Shown one piece after another: positions 13,120 through 25,336 of a DNA stretch of 64,000 nt. Every line of letters begins with the position of its first letter. The stretch's first letter is position 1. The stretch is from assembly GCF_025698545.1 (NCBI RefSeq), contig NC_068571.1, forward strand, positions 52,857,733-52,921,732, read 5' to 3'. A program made the translations under genes and the position numbers. Below the pieces are notes generated by a model, which had not been told where the DNA came from, ran no database searches, and saw nothing but the letters and a program-made list of their open reading frames with translations. This DNA is from Gossypium raimondii. Taxonomy: Eukaryota > Streptophyta > Magnoliopsida > Malvales > Malvaceae.

Positions 13120-15171
13120 ATGGTTCTGTCGGACGATGAAATCAGGAGGTTGTTTCGTATCCGAAAGACGGTATTGCAGTTGTTGAAAGACAGAGATTAC
13201 TTCGTTGGAGATTTCGAGATTAACATGTCTAGAGAACAATTTATTTCCAAATTCGGCGAAAACATGAAAAGGGAGGATCTGGTTATTAATAAAGCTAAGC
13301 GAAACGATAGCTCTGATCAGGTGTTCTCAAATATTTCTCCACTTTCAACACAATTTTAACAACTGGTTTCAATTCATTTATCTTTTGCTTTTGAATTTGT
13401 AGTAATAAGGCACGAATAAGTGTTTAATGACTTGTTCTTGTTTATGAAGTTTTCTACCTACACTTGTCTTTAGGTTAAAGTATTTGGGAGATCTCTGTAT
13501 TATAGGGACTGTATCAAATTAGTCCCTCTATTATTGAATAGATCAATTTAGTCCCTATACTATTAAAAAGAATCAAATAAGTCCAAATTGTTAAACAGTA
13601 AATGATAAAAATAAATATTAACTCTATTCCAATTTGGCCTTATTTGATTCTTTTTAATAGTACAGGGACTAATTTCATCCATTAAATAAGAGGGACTAAT
13701 TTGATAAAGTCCCTATAGTACAAGGATCTCTTAGATACTTTCACCTTTGTCTTTATCCATAGCCTCATTAATTTAAGGGTTTTACTTTTCTGTGTACTAG
13801 ATCTATGTTTTCTTTCCTGAAGAACCCAAGGTTGGTGTGAAAACAATGAAGACATATACCAACCGCATGAAATCGGAGAATGTATTTAGGGCTATACTGG
13901 TTGTGCAACAAAATTTGACTCCCTTTGCTCGGACTTGTATCAATGAAATTTCTTCCAAATTCCACTTGGAGGTTTTCCAGGTCAAATTTATCGCTTTTAT
14001 GATATTTGGGTTCCACTTTAGGTCATCATTATGCTTAGTAGTGAAGGACTTACACTAATCAATCTCTGTCAAAACGGGATTCTTGGTGTGTTTTCTTCTA
14101 TGAAGGAAAGCTATGAGGGCAATGATTCATCTAATTAAGTTTACTTTCTCAAGCTTATCAAGTTGGTGTAATCGCTAAGACCAAATGGCTAAGTTCATCT
14201 GATTATTGCCGTATGTTACAAATTTTGCAATACCACACGAGGATCCACATTTTCCTCTCTTGAAATCTGTTTCTCCAATTTTGTTACTCATTGTGATTCT
14301 TATTTTGAACTTCAATGGTGCAGGAAACGGAGCTCCTTGTCAATGTAAAAGAACATTCTCTTGTTCCGGAGCATCAGGTGCTTACTACCGAGGAGAAAAA
14401 GACTTTGCTGCAAAGATATACTGTAAAGGAAACACAGGTCAGTATATATAGGGTGAATGAACCTGAGAGGTCCTTCTATTATAGGGATCTGATCAGATTA
14501 GTCCCTCTATTATTAAATGGATCAATTTATACTCTATACTATTAAAAAGAATCAAATAAGGCCAAATTGGAAAAAGTTAACATTTATTGCATAAAGAGGT
14601 CATCTACACTGTTTAACAAAGCTAATATATTTAAAAGTTTTATGGTTTTGTAAATGAAATCTGTTCAATTCCCAAAAAAGATTTCATTTACAAAACCGTA
14701 AAACTTCAAATATTTTAACCTTGTTAAACAGTAAATGACATTTTTGTACAGTAAATGTTAACTCTGTTACAATTTGGACTTAATTTGATTCCTTCTAATA
14801 TTATAGGGACTAAATTGATCCATTTAATAATAGAGGGACTAACTTGATACTGTCCCTATAATACAGAGACTTCCCAGGTACTTTAACCATATATATAGTA
14901 ACCTTAATTACTCTATAGTGTTAGATGAGAGTATTCTAAAGTGATTTGCACAAATCTTTGTTGGCCAACGTGATATTCATTGTTTTATAGCCTAAAGTAA
15001 ACTAATGTGTATGATCATTGTGTTTGTGGAATGGAATGAATGCAGCTGCCGCGTATCCAGGTGAGTGATCCGATCGCAAGATACTACGGGCTGAAGCGTG
15101 GACAAGTGGTGAAGATAATTAGGCCTAGCGAGACTGCTGGTCGTTATATTACCTATCGGTATGTGGTGTGA
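13120..15171 (+). CDS. NRPB5: DNA-directed RNA polymerase subunit RPB5 (shared by Pol I, II, III; NRPB5-like), 4 exons
   Basis: Exons are 13120-13320, 13801-13980, 14324-14437 and 15046-15171. All splice junctions are GT-AG, all introns lie between codons, and the joined frame is 206 residues, about the usual RPB5 length. The product is the small assembly subunit common to nuclear RNA polymerases; in plants this form serves Pol I-IV while a separate paralogue serves Pol V. The N-terminal jaw domain (about residues 1-130) includes [18 protein letters not shown] and NMKREDLV; exon 2 gives [18 protein letters not shown]; exon 4 gives the nearly invariant assembly domain with [34 protein letters not shown] and the terminal YRYVV. 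The ATG at 13120 is chosen because upstream in-frame sequence has no ATG. Introns 1 and 3 each hold a Mutator-like foldback element. The gene converges on MFDR downstream. Identification is firm; which paralogue class it is, is inferred. Confidence 0.95.
13473..13746. mobile_element. Mutator-like MITE in RPB5 intron 1
   Basis: Terminal inverted repeat: left GGTTAAAGTATTTGGGAGATC, complement of right GGTGAAAGTATCTAAGAGATC. Almost the entire element folds back: AGTCCCTCTATTATTGAAT pairs with its inverse near 13685-13700, and AAAAAGAATCAAATAAG pairs with TTATTTGATTCTTTTT. The flanks carry TTGTCTTTA at 13464-13472 and again at 13747-13755, a 9-bp target-site duplication that fits the Mutator superfamily. 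No coding sequence. Confidence 0.85.
14452..14888. mobile_element. Mutator-like MITE in RPB5 intron 3
   Basis: Ends GGTGAATGAACCTGAGAGGTC (left) and GGTTAAAGTACCTGGGAAGTC (complement of right). It belongs to the same family as the intron 1 copy, sharing GTCCCTCTATTATTAAATGGA and AAAAAGAATCAAATAAGG. A second inverted repeat in the centre (about 14633-14707) pairs AGTTTTATGGTTTTGTAAATG with its inverse. The flanks read TATATATAG at 14443-14451 and 14890-14898, consistent with a 9-bp duplication although low in complexity. The full transcript of this segment could fold into a long hairpin. Confidence 0.8.
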
Positions 15172-17262
15172 ACATGTTTCATGTTAAATAGGATTTTCCT
15201 AGTTTAGTTAGAACTAGACAGCCTGATGGATTTTGTAGTTGGGGTATGAAGAAGACAGCAATGATGATAGTTTGTTTAAATGTAGTTTAGGGTTTTGTTG
15301 AATAGCCTCAGTTGTAGTATTAGTGCAATCACTCTTTTTAGCTATTACTGTGTTCCAAATCTTGTCTATTCTCCTAGGTTTTCTGGACCGGTGGGTGAAC
15401 CAATCAGGCCAAGAGTTCACCTGTCAGATTGGTCTGTTTAGTTTGATTAAATAAATCATTAAAAATTCATAAAAGTAAATATATATTAAAAAAATTTGGT
15501 TCAACTGGTCTATACCAGTTTTCGAGTAATTTGATCTTTCTCCAAACTGGTGCACCGACGGACTCGCAATCCGGTTCGAGCAACAGTTGTATCCTCTTGT
15601 TTTTGCCAAAACCTAAACGATAGTTTCAATTGGAGATGCTAATGGATAAAGTAGATTTGAATATTTGTGCATATTCATTGATACATTTCAGTAAGATGCT
15701 AATGTATAAAGTGTATTTTAGTAATTTTTTTTATGTCATTGACACATAATTTTTATATTTTTTTGCCTTGAACTTCGAACCTAGAGTCTTGAACCTTGAA
15801 CCCTGAACCCTAAACTCAAATCTTAAATCTTAAACTCTAAACCTTGAATTTGGCTTTAGGATTCAAGATTTAAAGTTTGAGTATGTGATCAGAGTTTAGG
15901 ATTTGGGTTTGGATTTAATGTAAAAATTATCAAAATGATGTATTAATGATATGAAAAAAATTGCTAAAATGTCATTAAATAATTAGAAAGGACCATGGAT
16001 TCAATTGTTATTGATTTGGATAATATTTAAATCTATTTTACTTTTAGAGATGACAAATATAGATTAAATGTTTTTTAAAATTTTTTGGATTTACTACTTG
16101 TAAGATATTTAGCACATTCAAATATACAATAAATAATTTAATTAATTTGGATTTTGAATCCAAATAATAATAGTTAGATTTTAAATCAAACATGTGAATT
16201 TAATAAACACTGTTTCGAAGCAAATATGAAAAAAATTGTCAACTTAGTTAAAAGTTTTTGTCTAAATTGTGTTTAAATCCATCTCCAAAAAAATGTAAAA
16301 TTTGGATTTTATAAAATTGCAAATAATCCACATGTATTGATTGGGGATTGAAGCTTGTTTATCAATGAAATTGTTTATGTGGCTAATGCAGTATATGAAG
16401 CATTTTTATGTAATAGAAGTAACAACAATTGAATAAAAAACTTGATATAGAACCCCTAAGTCGTGACGTGTTTACCTTCTTGTAAAAAACACTCTCGTGG
16501 AGAACAAAAAGAGACCAAAAAACACCAAAAAATCAAACAAGGCATCCAAATACTAAGAAACTTGGCGACTAACAAGCAAGCCGAGAAAGAAAAACGATAG
16601 CAACCAACGCTTGCACGCTTAACCCACTCAGTGAAATCAAGGATGAAAGTGACTTAGCGACAATAGTCTTTGGGATGTCAAAGTCAGAACATAGAGTGAC
16701 GTTAGCTATTAGATCGAAAGACCTGATTTGGAGCATTGGGACCTGCAATAGACCAAGGTGGCCTCTTTATACTGGAAAAACTGGTGACCGACATTGGAGG
16801 CAGCAAGGACGATGCAAAAGAGGGAGAGGGGCGGGGGAGGGAGGAGGAAGAAAGAGGGGAGAGTGAGGCTAGATAAGGGAAAGGGAGGAGGCCGGCATGG
16901 GTGTAGAGGCAGCTAGCCGCCTAGAGGATGCTACAAGGATTTGGCTGTTAGAGAGGAGGACTCGAGATGCAAACATTTCACTCAACAAATTATACAAATC
17001 GGCATAAACACGGTTCATAGTTCAAATTCAATTCTAACAATTCAAGTTGACATCTGTTTCTTTATTTTGTTTCAAAAATGCTGGAGTGAAGGTTAAAAAA
17101 TTAGTTTCCTTCAAGCCGAACAAATTATCAAGTAGCACTGACAATATACTTTATTCTCCTTTCCACCCAAAAAATGTATATATATGTATTATATTATACC
17201 TATATATGGTATAAAAATTTGGGGAAAAGGATATGAGTGACTTACCACATAAAAGGGCACAT
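15172..17262. other. Intergenic region between convergent RPB5 and MFDR
   Basis: The first 200 bases are probably the RPB5 3' UTR. About 15384-15600 is a member of the AACCGGTT-rich repeat family (ACCGGTGGGTGAACC..., GGTTCAACTGGT, CCGGTTCGAGC). Around 15780-15915 simple CTTGAACCCTGAACC-type words and their inverses form a loose inverted repeat. About 16440-16960 is an unexplained, GC-richer and purine-rich patch described under findings. No gene is supported. Confidence 0.6.
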
Positions 17263-20200
17263 TCATTCAGAGCCAGCAACTTTCAGTAGCTCCTCCCATG
17301 AGGTCAATTTCTCTCTTGGTTTATTTCTCAAACTCCCTAATCTCTTCTCTTCCTTGTCTATTCTTTCCCAAGCACTGAAAGGTACAACTCGGACATTTCT
17401 ATTGTCCAAAATCTGGAGGAGTCCATCTCTTCCAAGTTTCGGCAACCTGGTTGTTGATGCTAAGACACCTAGTTCAAGATCTTCTGATAAACTTGCGACC
17501 TACCACCACAATGGTGCAGTTAGCAAAGACATGCAAGTCGGGTAACACGAAATGAGAGAGAACTTACAGTTTCCTCAGCACAGTAAAGATTCGTAGCGAT
17601 AATGCCGGTTGGTCCTCTCTTCAACCACCCGCAGACATACAATCCATTCTCAAATGATGTAGGATCTCCAGAATTGTCACTTAGAACTCGACCTTTAACA
17701 TTTGGAACCACACCTGGAGAAATATAGCATAATAAGCTTTTTCTTTATTCTTCGCATTTGTTAAGAAAGGCTTGAACTGGCCAGGAAACAATACTAGTTA
17801 AAGCTATTCTTTTCCTTTACCTTTCTGATTATCAAATGGCAAATCATCGACTGGCACCGATTTATAGCCAATACTCTTTAGCACAATCCTACAAGAAGTA
17901 CATGTTACCGTACAGTTCCATAACATAGTTAACATGAGGTTCCCGAAACAAGATGAACATCTTTCGGGATGTTGCAACTATAAAAAGGGGGGGTGTTACT
18001 CGTTTAAAGTCAGATAATTTGCCTTTTAAATAAGAAATTAGTAATGCACCTTTACGTCGTAATATAGAACAAAACACATTAGGACAGAATTAATAATAAA
18101 AATATCTATAAGCAAGTGTTGGGGAAAACATCAATGTTGTAGATGGAAATTGCATATTTTGAAAGTTAAAGCTTGACATCCAGGGAGGGGAAAAAAAATG
18201 AAAAAGAAAGAAATTACCCACAAGAAAGATTTTCAAATTGTCCAGTACCTATGGCAATCTGTTTTCCAGAGCCAATACCTACAAAAGATGAAGTTATAAA
18301 TGACCAATTTAGAAAACTATTTAATGAGACTGTTTCACAGATTTAAAAAGATAATGTAGATGATCTCCCGATACAGCACAGTGCTATTCGTGAAATTTGT
18401 ATATCATAGAAAGCATAGAGCCAATGACAAAGAGATACCTTTTAGACCTGTCTTCTCAAGGTGCACCCCAGAAACGTATCCCTTTTTGTCATATGATTCT
18501 AGAAATCTATCAGGTTGACGGAAGAAAACAAAATGAAGTTCGCGTTGACCTGAACTAGGTCGGGAAGGTCCTGCAGTTGCTGCCTTAGAGAGTAACTCAT
18601 AAATCCTCCGATGAATACGACTGTTTTTCATTTCTTCCTTCATAAAAAAAGACAGCATGTAGATGGCAAAAACATAAATAGAATGGATGAGAAGCAACAA
18701 ACAGGATATGAGGTATCTTTTTTAACAATAATTATTAACGAAGCGGCAAAATTGACCTACAACATCCCCTTGTAAATAACCAAATGTTAGACCAAGGAAC
18801 TTTCAACTTGGAGGTCTCAAGTTCAAAACTTGAAAGGATGAACATTAGTACCAAAAACCAACAAGCATTTGAAGGTAAGGTGTACCTCATCAGCCGGGGT
18901 TATCTTCAAATCTGTTTCCTTTATGTGAATATACAAATCTTTAATACCTGCCAAAATAATAAAAACTTCTCTAAGTTCTGCAGATTTAGGACAATAGTGT
19001 ACCCCCGCTAACAGCAAGGATCTGAAAGTATCAATAACCCATAGAGTTAAGATGAAATATAGCAATAAGTCATATTGCAAATGATCAGAGTATGATATCG
19101 ATGACCACAAACTACCCAGCATGGAGTGTTAAAAATGGATCAATGCATTGACACAAAAATTGCACCACTCATCCAAAGCATACAATTTTAAGTATTCCAC
19201 GTCCAACTTCCAAACAAAGATCAGGTTGACAAATGCACATAAGCCAACACAATCAGTTCAAAAATGAAATTATCGGTTTGCCAATTGAAAATCTACAGTG
19301 AATGAAACTTTAGTTCAGCATTAGCAGCATCTCATATTGCTGGCCAAACAGCATACACTAATTTAAACAATTCTAGACATACTGATTACGAACAAAATGC
19401 ATCCCCTAGACCCATTCTCTTAGGAATTACCAAGAACTTCTCGGAGCTCTTTTGCAGTACAGGCTGCTTGGACTGGTCCACGTCTTCCAACCAGATATAC
19501 TTTCCTGTAATAGAATCAAGTTTAAAGATCTGATAAATGGCTAAAAGATTTATACAATTGATTCAAAGGAAGAGGAGAGAAACCTTATAGAGCTTTGTTC
19601 CAAAGCAGTCAAAGCATGGCTAGCAATATCAGTTATTGCCAATTCAGATGTTGGACGTAGAAGGATACGAGCAACATCAAGAGCTACATTTCCCTGAAAA
19701 GTTATACAACTGCAGCTCTCTATATCACATATATCAGGGATCAAATCCATACATAATAGTGCAGAATGGAAAAGAATCGAAAATAATGGATTGGCATTGC
19801 CCGTGAATAAAAATAAGACTAACTGGCATCCCCGCAAAGTACGAACATAATTGATAAGATTAAATACATACATAAATTATAAGTTTTGATTATTTTCATT
19901 GAACATATCCAATTGAATGCCTTCAAAAGCATAGCTGAACATGGAATGACTACACAAATCTCATTTGTTGAGAACTTGGAACCAATCAGACTCTGGTCAA
20001 ATCCTTTTATCACAATAGCCCTTAAAACAAAGTCACTAACTAATGCCTCACAAATCCTTTTCATGTGTCTTTGATTCCCCAAGGAATTGGGACCATGCTC
20101 AGTCCAACTATAATTGAATAACTACTCCCAATTTTCGTAATTAATTGAGAATAAAAAACCTTAAAACAACCAACCAAGAATGCTATAATGCAATCACAAA

Positions 20201-21084
20201 AAGTACCTGACCAAGGATAACAGCTGTATCAGTGTTCTTCAAATCAGGGTCCAGGTTTCTTCCATCTGGGTGCCCATTATACCACCAAACAAACTCTCTA
20301 GCAGAATGTACTCCTTTCAAATCCTATAAAACAAATTGATTTACATATAAAACCATGAGCAACACCCATTACACTTAAACTGTATAAAGAAAACTCTAAT
20401 TTCCATCGAACATACTTCTCCCGGAATGCCTACGACTCTATCACTTTCCGCACCATAAGCAAGCACCACCTGTTGGATTAAATCCACTAATGCATCAAAT
20501 TAATCCACATACCAAAAGAACAACAGCATTAACTCTGTTAACAACATTCAGTAAACTATGTCACAAAGTTCTTACGACATGGTAAAGCTCCCGAAGCTCC
20601 ACCAAAGAAATTGAAGATCCAAGAGCAACATTCCCGAAGAAAGAACACCGTCCGTTTTGTGCAACCCGAGAGAATTGATTAATCACATTCTGTTACAAGC
20701 ATTATACCAAAACTTAGCTTAATTAACAACAATAGTCTACTAAAAACAATTAAGGAGAGTTTTTTTTTTTCAAAGACGGACCTTAGTTTCGGGATGATCA
20801 GGTGCAACGCCAGAGCGTACTAATCCATAGGGCGTAGGTAATCGATCAATAATGTCAACTTGTGATCCTTGATGAGTCTTCAATATCTGTAATTAGTTCG
20901 AATTAGAAAATTTTGAATAAATGTAAATCAAATAAGCTAAATCCATTATTGATAGGCGGTGTAGAACCTTTTCCGCAGTGTAGAAGCCGGCGGGACCGCT
21001 TCCGACGATGCAGACACGTAAAGGATGAGAAGAAACTGTCGAAAAGCTTCGCCATAAAACTCGTCTTGCTCGAAATATTGCCAT
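17263..21084 (-). CDS. MFDR: NADPH:adrenodoxin (ferredoxin) oxidoreductase, mitochondrial, 13 exons
   Basis: Coding exons, in transcript order: 20968-21084, 20782-20886, 20576-20689, 20416-20469, 20207-20323, 19584-19693, 19431-19504, 18886-18947, 18439-18637, 18218-18278, 17821-17888, 17568-17713, 17263-17499. Every junction is GT-AG and phases match, giving 487 residues, close to plant MFDR. The flavoenzyme passes electrons from NADPH to mitochondrial ferredoxin (adrenodoxin), which in plants supports biotin synthase and probably Fe-S cluster assembly. Residues 1-20 are basic and Ser-rich, a likely mitochondrial presequence. FAD-binding Rossmann motif [12 protein letters not shown] is at 28-39, followed by [24 protein letters not shown] motif [16 protein letters not shown] is at about 166-181; [12 protein letters not shown] and [21 protein letters not shown] are conserved family blocks. 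The start ATG fits the presequence. No frameshift or missing residue seen. Unlike neighbouring genes, its introns show no clear MITE. Confidence 0.96.
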
Positions 21085-21224
21085 TTTTTTAATTATTACT
21101 TCAAAAAAAAATTAAAAGAGAGTAGAAATGGAAAATGGAAGATTTAAGGGAGGTTTTGGGAGTGAACAATTCTAGGGTTCCTTAATTTTTCAAAAATTCA
21201 TGAATTGGGGGAAAAACTACGATT

Positions 21225-21299
21225 TGGGCTTTTTATGATCCGCTATTTAATTGGATTTTATCTATTAATTTGGGCCTAAATTTATTGTAGCAATGGGCT
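21225..21299 (-). promoter_or_regulatory. Three site II (TGGGCY) motifs upstream of MFDR
   Basis: TGGGCT at 21225-21230, TGGGCC at 21271-21276 and TGGGCT at 21294-21299 lie 140-215 bp upstream of the minus-strand ATG. Clusters of this motif are typical of plant genes for mitochondrial and translation proteins and are bound by TCP factors; the role here is inferred from position. Confidence 0.55.
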
Positions 21300-21689
21300 T
21301 TTGCGGGTGGCTAATATCCCACTTTTAGTTAACCTTCTTTGCCAATGAGGCCTTACTCAGTTGAGCATGGCAAAGGCTTCGGTCCTAAATATCTAAATTT
21401 GAGACTTGCTATATGCAATTATATGCGTAACACTTCAAGTTCTTGTTTGTTACCTTTAATATGGATTATACTACTTTTTAGTTTGTTTATGTTTAATAAT
21501 TTGATTCTACTTGTGATTTTTATGATTTTTCAAACAGTCTATTTATAATAGTTTGATACGATTACTCGAGATATATATTTGTATTTGCTCTTTAATCATA
21601 CTATACTTATAATGCTTTAAAAGAAAAGTGTTTGGTTCACGAAATCACATTCCTATATTTGGATAAATATGATTACATTGAGCTTATCA

Positions 21690-22230
21690 ATTGATGTAAG
21701 TAATAAAATGTGCATAGTAAGATTCAAATGTATATATAAATCAAAATAAAACTTTGGTTGAGTGATAAATGTAAGGTATTTTCAATGTAACTAACACGAG
21801 TTTAAATACCACTACATGTATATTTTTATTTATTTTTAATTAAAAAGACTAAAGTGTTGTCGAATAATATAACTTATTTTAAATCTGAAGGTTATTTTGT
21901 CATCTTCTAACTAAGTTGGTGTCCGTTAACTCGTGACACCAACTTAGCTAGAATTTTATTTTATGAAGGTAATAAAGTGTACATAATAAAATTAAAAAGA
22001 ATAAATAATTTAAAATAAAGCATTGATTGAGTCATAAATAAAGTTTTTCCAATGTGATTGTCATAGGTTTAAATCCCACTATATGCATATATTATTATTT
22101 TAATTAAAAAACTAAAGTGCCCTAAAATAATATAGTTTATTTAAAATAAAAAATCATTTTATAGTTTCCGATCGAATTAGTACTCATTAACTTCTAATAT
22201 CAACTCAATTAGAAAATTTATTGATAATAT
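21690..22230 (+). repeat. Tandem pair of SINE-like (tRNA-related) units
   Basis: Two units about 260 bp apart share, in order, TTATGAAGGTAATAAAGTGT-like or equivalent text, a tRNA A-box-like TTGGTTGAGTGATAAA or TTGATTGAGTCATAAA, TTTTTCCAATGTGA-like text, a B-box-like GTTTAAATCCCACTATATG (second unit; GTTTAAATACCACTACATG in the first), then ACTAAAGTG and AATATAA...TTTAAA. Box spacing fits a tRNA-derived SINE. Both are decayed and lack an obvious A-tail. Confidence 0.5.
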
Positions 22231-22620
22231 AATTTACCATTCATTTTAACATTCGATCAAAATTTCCTTAAATCATAAAATAACATGATGTAATAATAAT
22301 AAATAAATAAAACATGTTTTTCTGCTTTATTTTACTTGTCAATTTGATTAAGAGACAAGCCCATTATCTATATTTTCTTCCAAATTTTAGTATTTTCATT
22401 TTCATTTCAGAAAGAATATATGAAATTACTAATACTATAAGATTCAACCTTCGTGTGGTATATAATAAAAAAATAAGCAAATTTTATAAATATAATTTAG
22501 TCATTTTAAATTAGAGTACATTCAAGTTAAATAAGACAAATAAAGAATGTATTAAATAATCTTACATTCTAGTAATTTTATCATCAAAATTAATATTACA
22601 TTTCATAAATCCAAGGTTTT

Positions 22621-22860
22621 CAGGGGCGGCGAGAGGGGTAGGCAAGACTCTGGCCCCCAAAAAATTGAAAAATTGCATTTCTCCCCTTAAAATATGTAAA
22701 ATTATAAACTCATAACAGTAAAAATTCACTTTCGCCCCTCAAATACGAGAAGATATTAATTTAATCCTTTATATAACTTACAAAGATATTAGCTAATACA
22801 ATGGTGAAATTATATTTTAATTCTTTTAAAATTTATAAAATTTTGGTTTAAGGGATGTAT
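22621..22860 (-). repeat. GGGGCGAAGCC-type repeat, reversed copy
   Basis: It begins CAGGGGCGGCGAGAGGGGTAG, then a C-run and AAAATTGAAAAATTGCAT, the reverse complement of the ending seen in forward copies (for example at 33730-33985). Confidence 0.55.
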
Positions 22861-24855
22861 TTGGACCATTAGATTGAAATATAATATTTTGATATTTGAT
22901 TTACAAAATATAAATTTATCTAAAAACATATTGTTCCATTAATAATTTTTAATATCAATTTCAATAAAATTATGATAGTTGTTATGTTTGTTATTATAAA
23001 AAGTAGTAGGGATAATGTTTTTTTTCGAAAAAGCAGTCTTAGAGTTAAAGACGAAGCAATTAAAATTTTGTAATTTAGCTTAATTTAGATGATTATGAAA
23101 GTTGAATAAATTTGGGCCGTCGGTCTTCGAGCATAGCATGGGAGAGAGAGAAATGTAGTCAACCATAGGCCAACATTGTGACATTTAACTTCAAACCAAA
23201 CCAAAGTTCGTTAGGTAAGACTAAGAACAATTATTATCGTTCGACTGTCCAACGAAAATGAATGTCAGTCCAATTATCATTTTGTTTTTAGAATTTATAT
23301 ATTAACTTTGTCGGATTTACATGACCCAAAACCATCATTAATAGTTGACCAATTGAATTTTATTAAAAGCAATTTCATCACCGACGCAACCTATGTATAT
23401 ATAGAGGGGTTAAAACACTTCTCAATCCCTCCTAATTTTTATATTGATTAAATTAATCCTTTTTAATCAATTTAGTTATTATCAATTTCAAAAGTTAACT
23501 GAAGGCAATTAATAACGTTATTCACTTTTTTCGGTCAGTTTATCTTACTTTTTTATTGGTGTAGTTGTCATTAATCTTTACAAGTTTTGTCAAATTGATC
23601 TTAATTCTATTAAAAATTTAGTTTTTTTAGATTTCTAAAAGATTGTTAATTTTTTAGAATTGAGATCCAATTGACAGTATGTATAAATATTGATGATTAA
23701 ATTTGTTATTACAATAATCAAAAGTAGAATAATTTGATCGAAAGAGTGAACGTCGTTATTAATTGTGTTGAGTTGCTCACCTTCAAAATTTAATAAGAAT
23801 TAAATTGCTCCGTTTTTTTTTTTAAAACAAACCAATTTGCTAAATATCAAAATTGTAAGGAGCCGGAGAGGTTGTTTTCAATGTAATTCTAGAAATTTAC
23901 TACTAATAGATAAAATGTTGAAGTAAGAGTGTAAATAAGATACATGTACTTACAAGGTGCTCGACTTTGGTTTAAAAAACTCGAGCAAGACAAACGAGCT
24001 GAGTTCAAGTATCTCGCAAAAGGATGATAAAATAACCTAAACTTGTTAGTTCTATTCTTGACCGATCTTTTTTTATTCTTCTAAAAATTAAGTTTAAATG
24101 TGAGACGATGAGTTTTCAATAAAAATTCCTAATATCGATTAGCGTTGAATTTAAATAAAACCTACATTTACCTCACCCTCAAAATTTTATCAAAATATCT
24201 CTCTTGTAATTTTATAATTATTTTATATTTTTATTTATATATTTTTGAACAATACATTATATAATCTTAAACTATTTTTATATGTTTTGTTTAGACATAT
24301 TTAATTTTTATACAATGCATTTTATTTAATTTGGTAAAAAAGTATTTAGAAATGCATCAAGTAGGACGGAGGAGTTTTTTTAAGTTCAATTTTAACTTTT
24401 CAATATTTTTCATTTTACACAAGTGAGGATTATTTTATTATTAATTAATGGTGCATAAAATTTATATACTTATCATACATCAAATATTTTCCTTCAAATT
24501 TTAAATAAATTTGAGTTAAACTATTTTATTTATAATAATATTTTAATATTGTAATATTAAATCATTACTTTATCTTTGATATAAATAAATCCAAACCCTA
24601 AATTTGTTATTTAAATACAAAAAAATTGTTTATGAAACAATATCAAGCTCAAGCTCAAGCTCAAGTAATCGAGTAAAAGAACTTACACGAAGCTTGAATA
24701 ATTCAAGTTTAGTTTGAAACCAAATATGAGCTTCTATAGTAGTGCTCAAGCAAGCTCGAGTTGAGCTTGAAATACTAAATTTCAAGTCAAGTTTGAGCTT
24801 TTCATTATTCGAGCTCACTTCGACTCGATTATAATGCTAATTAAATGCAAATGTA

Positions 24856-25336
24856 ACTAAGCTATTAGTAAGTTTATGTTTTAATAGCTCAACTTCAAAA
24901 AATTACAAAAAATTGTTATTGAACTATTCAAAAATTTTCATTTAAGCCATTAGAATGTTTTATGGCATTCTCTGTTCAAGTCATCTGTATGAATCAAAAG
25001 CTCATATTCCCCTTTTATTTTATAGTTCAATTTTTTTATGGAACAGCTTTGAATGTTACAAATTCATGAACCAAGATCCAAATGATTTTCTTTTTCAATC
25101 TCCAACATTGACTGTCAAATTGACTTCGACTTAAGGTATGTTCTACTTCGATGAGTACTGATCCATTGTATTGATTGTTGAATCACCACTTAGAGCTCAT
25201 TAGTTGAACTTTAAAAAAGAACTTAACAGTTTAGTAACTTAAATAAAAACTTTCAGATAGATCAGTGACTATTTATAACTTTTTAAAATTAAATGACTAA
25301 AATATAAACTTAGTATAATTTAGTCACCTTCAAAAT
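24856..25336. mobile_element. Foldback (MITE-like) element with TAAGTTTATGTTTT ends
   Basis: The left end CTATTAGTAAGTTTATGTTTTA is inverse to the right end, which reads ...AAAATATAAACTTAGTATAATTTAG. Farther in, AACTTCAAAAAATTACAAA pairs with TTATAACTTTTTAAAATTAA. A second, truncated copy sits at about 28245-28490, sharing GACTTGGATTTGAGGTATGTTCTAC and the same right end. Confidence 0.65.

Noticed and set aside
18823..19122. 99-codon minus-strand open frame within MFDR
   Set aside because: Only the segment 18886-18947 is a true exon; the rest is intron read-through.
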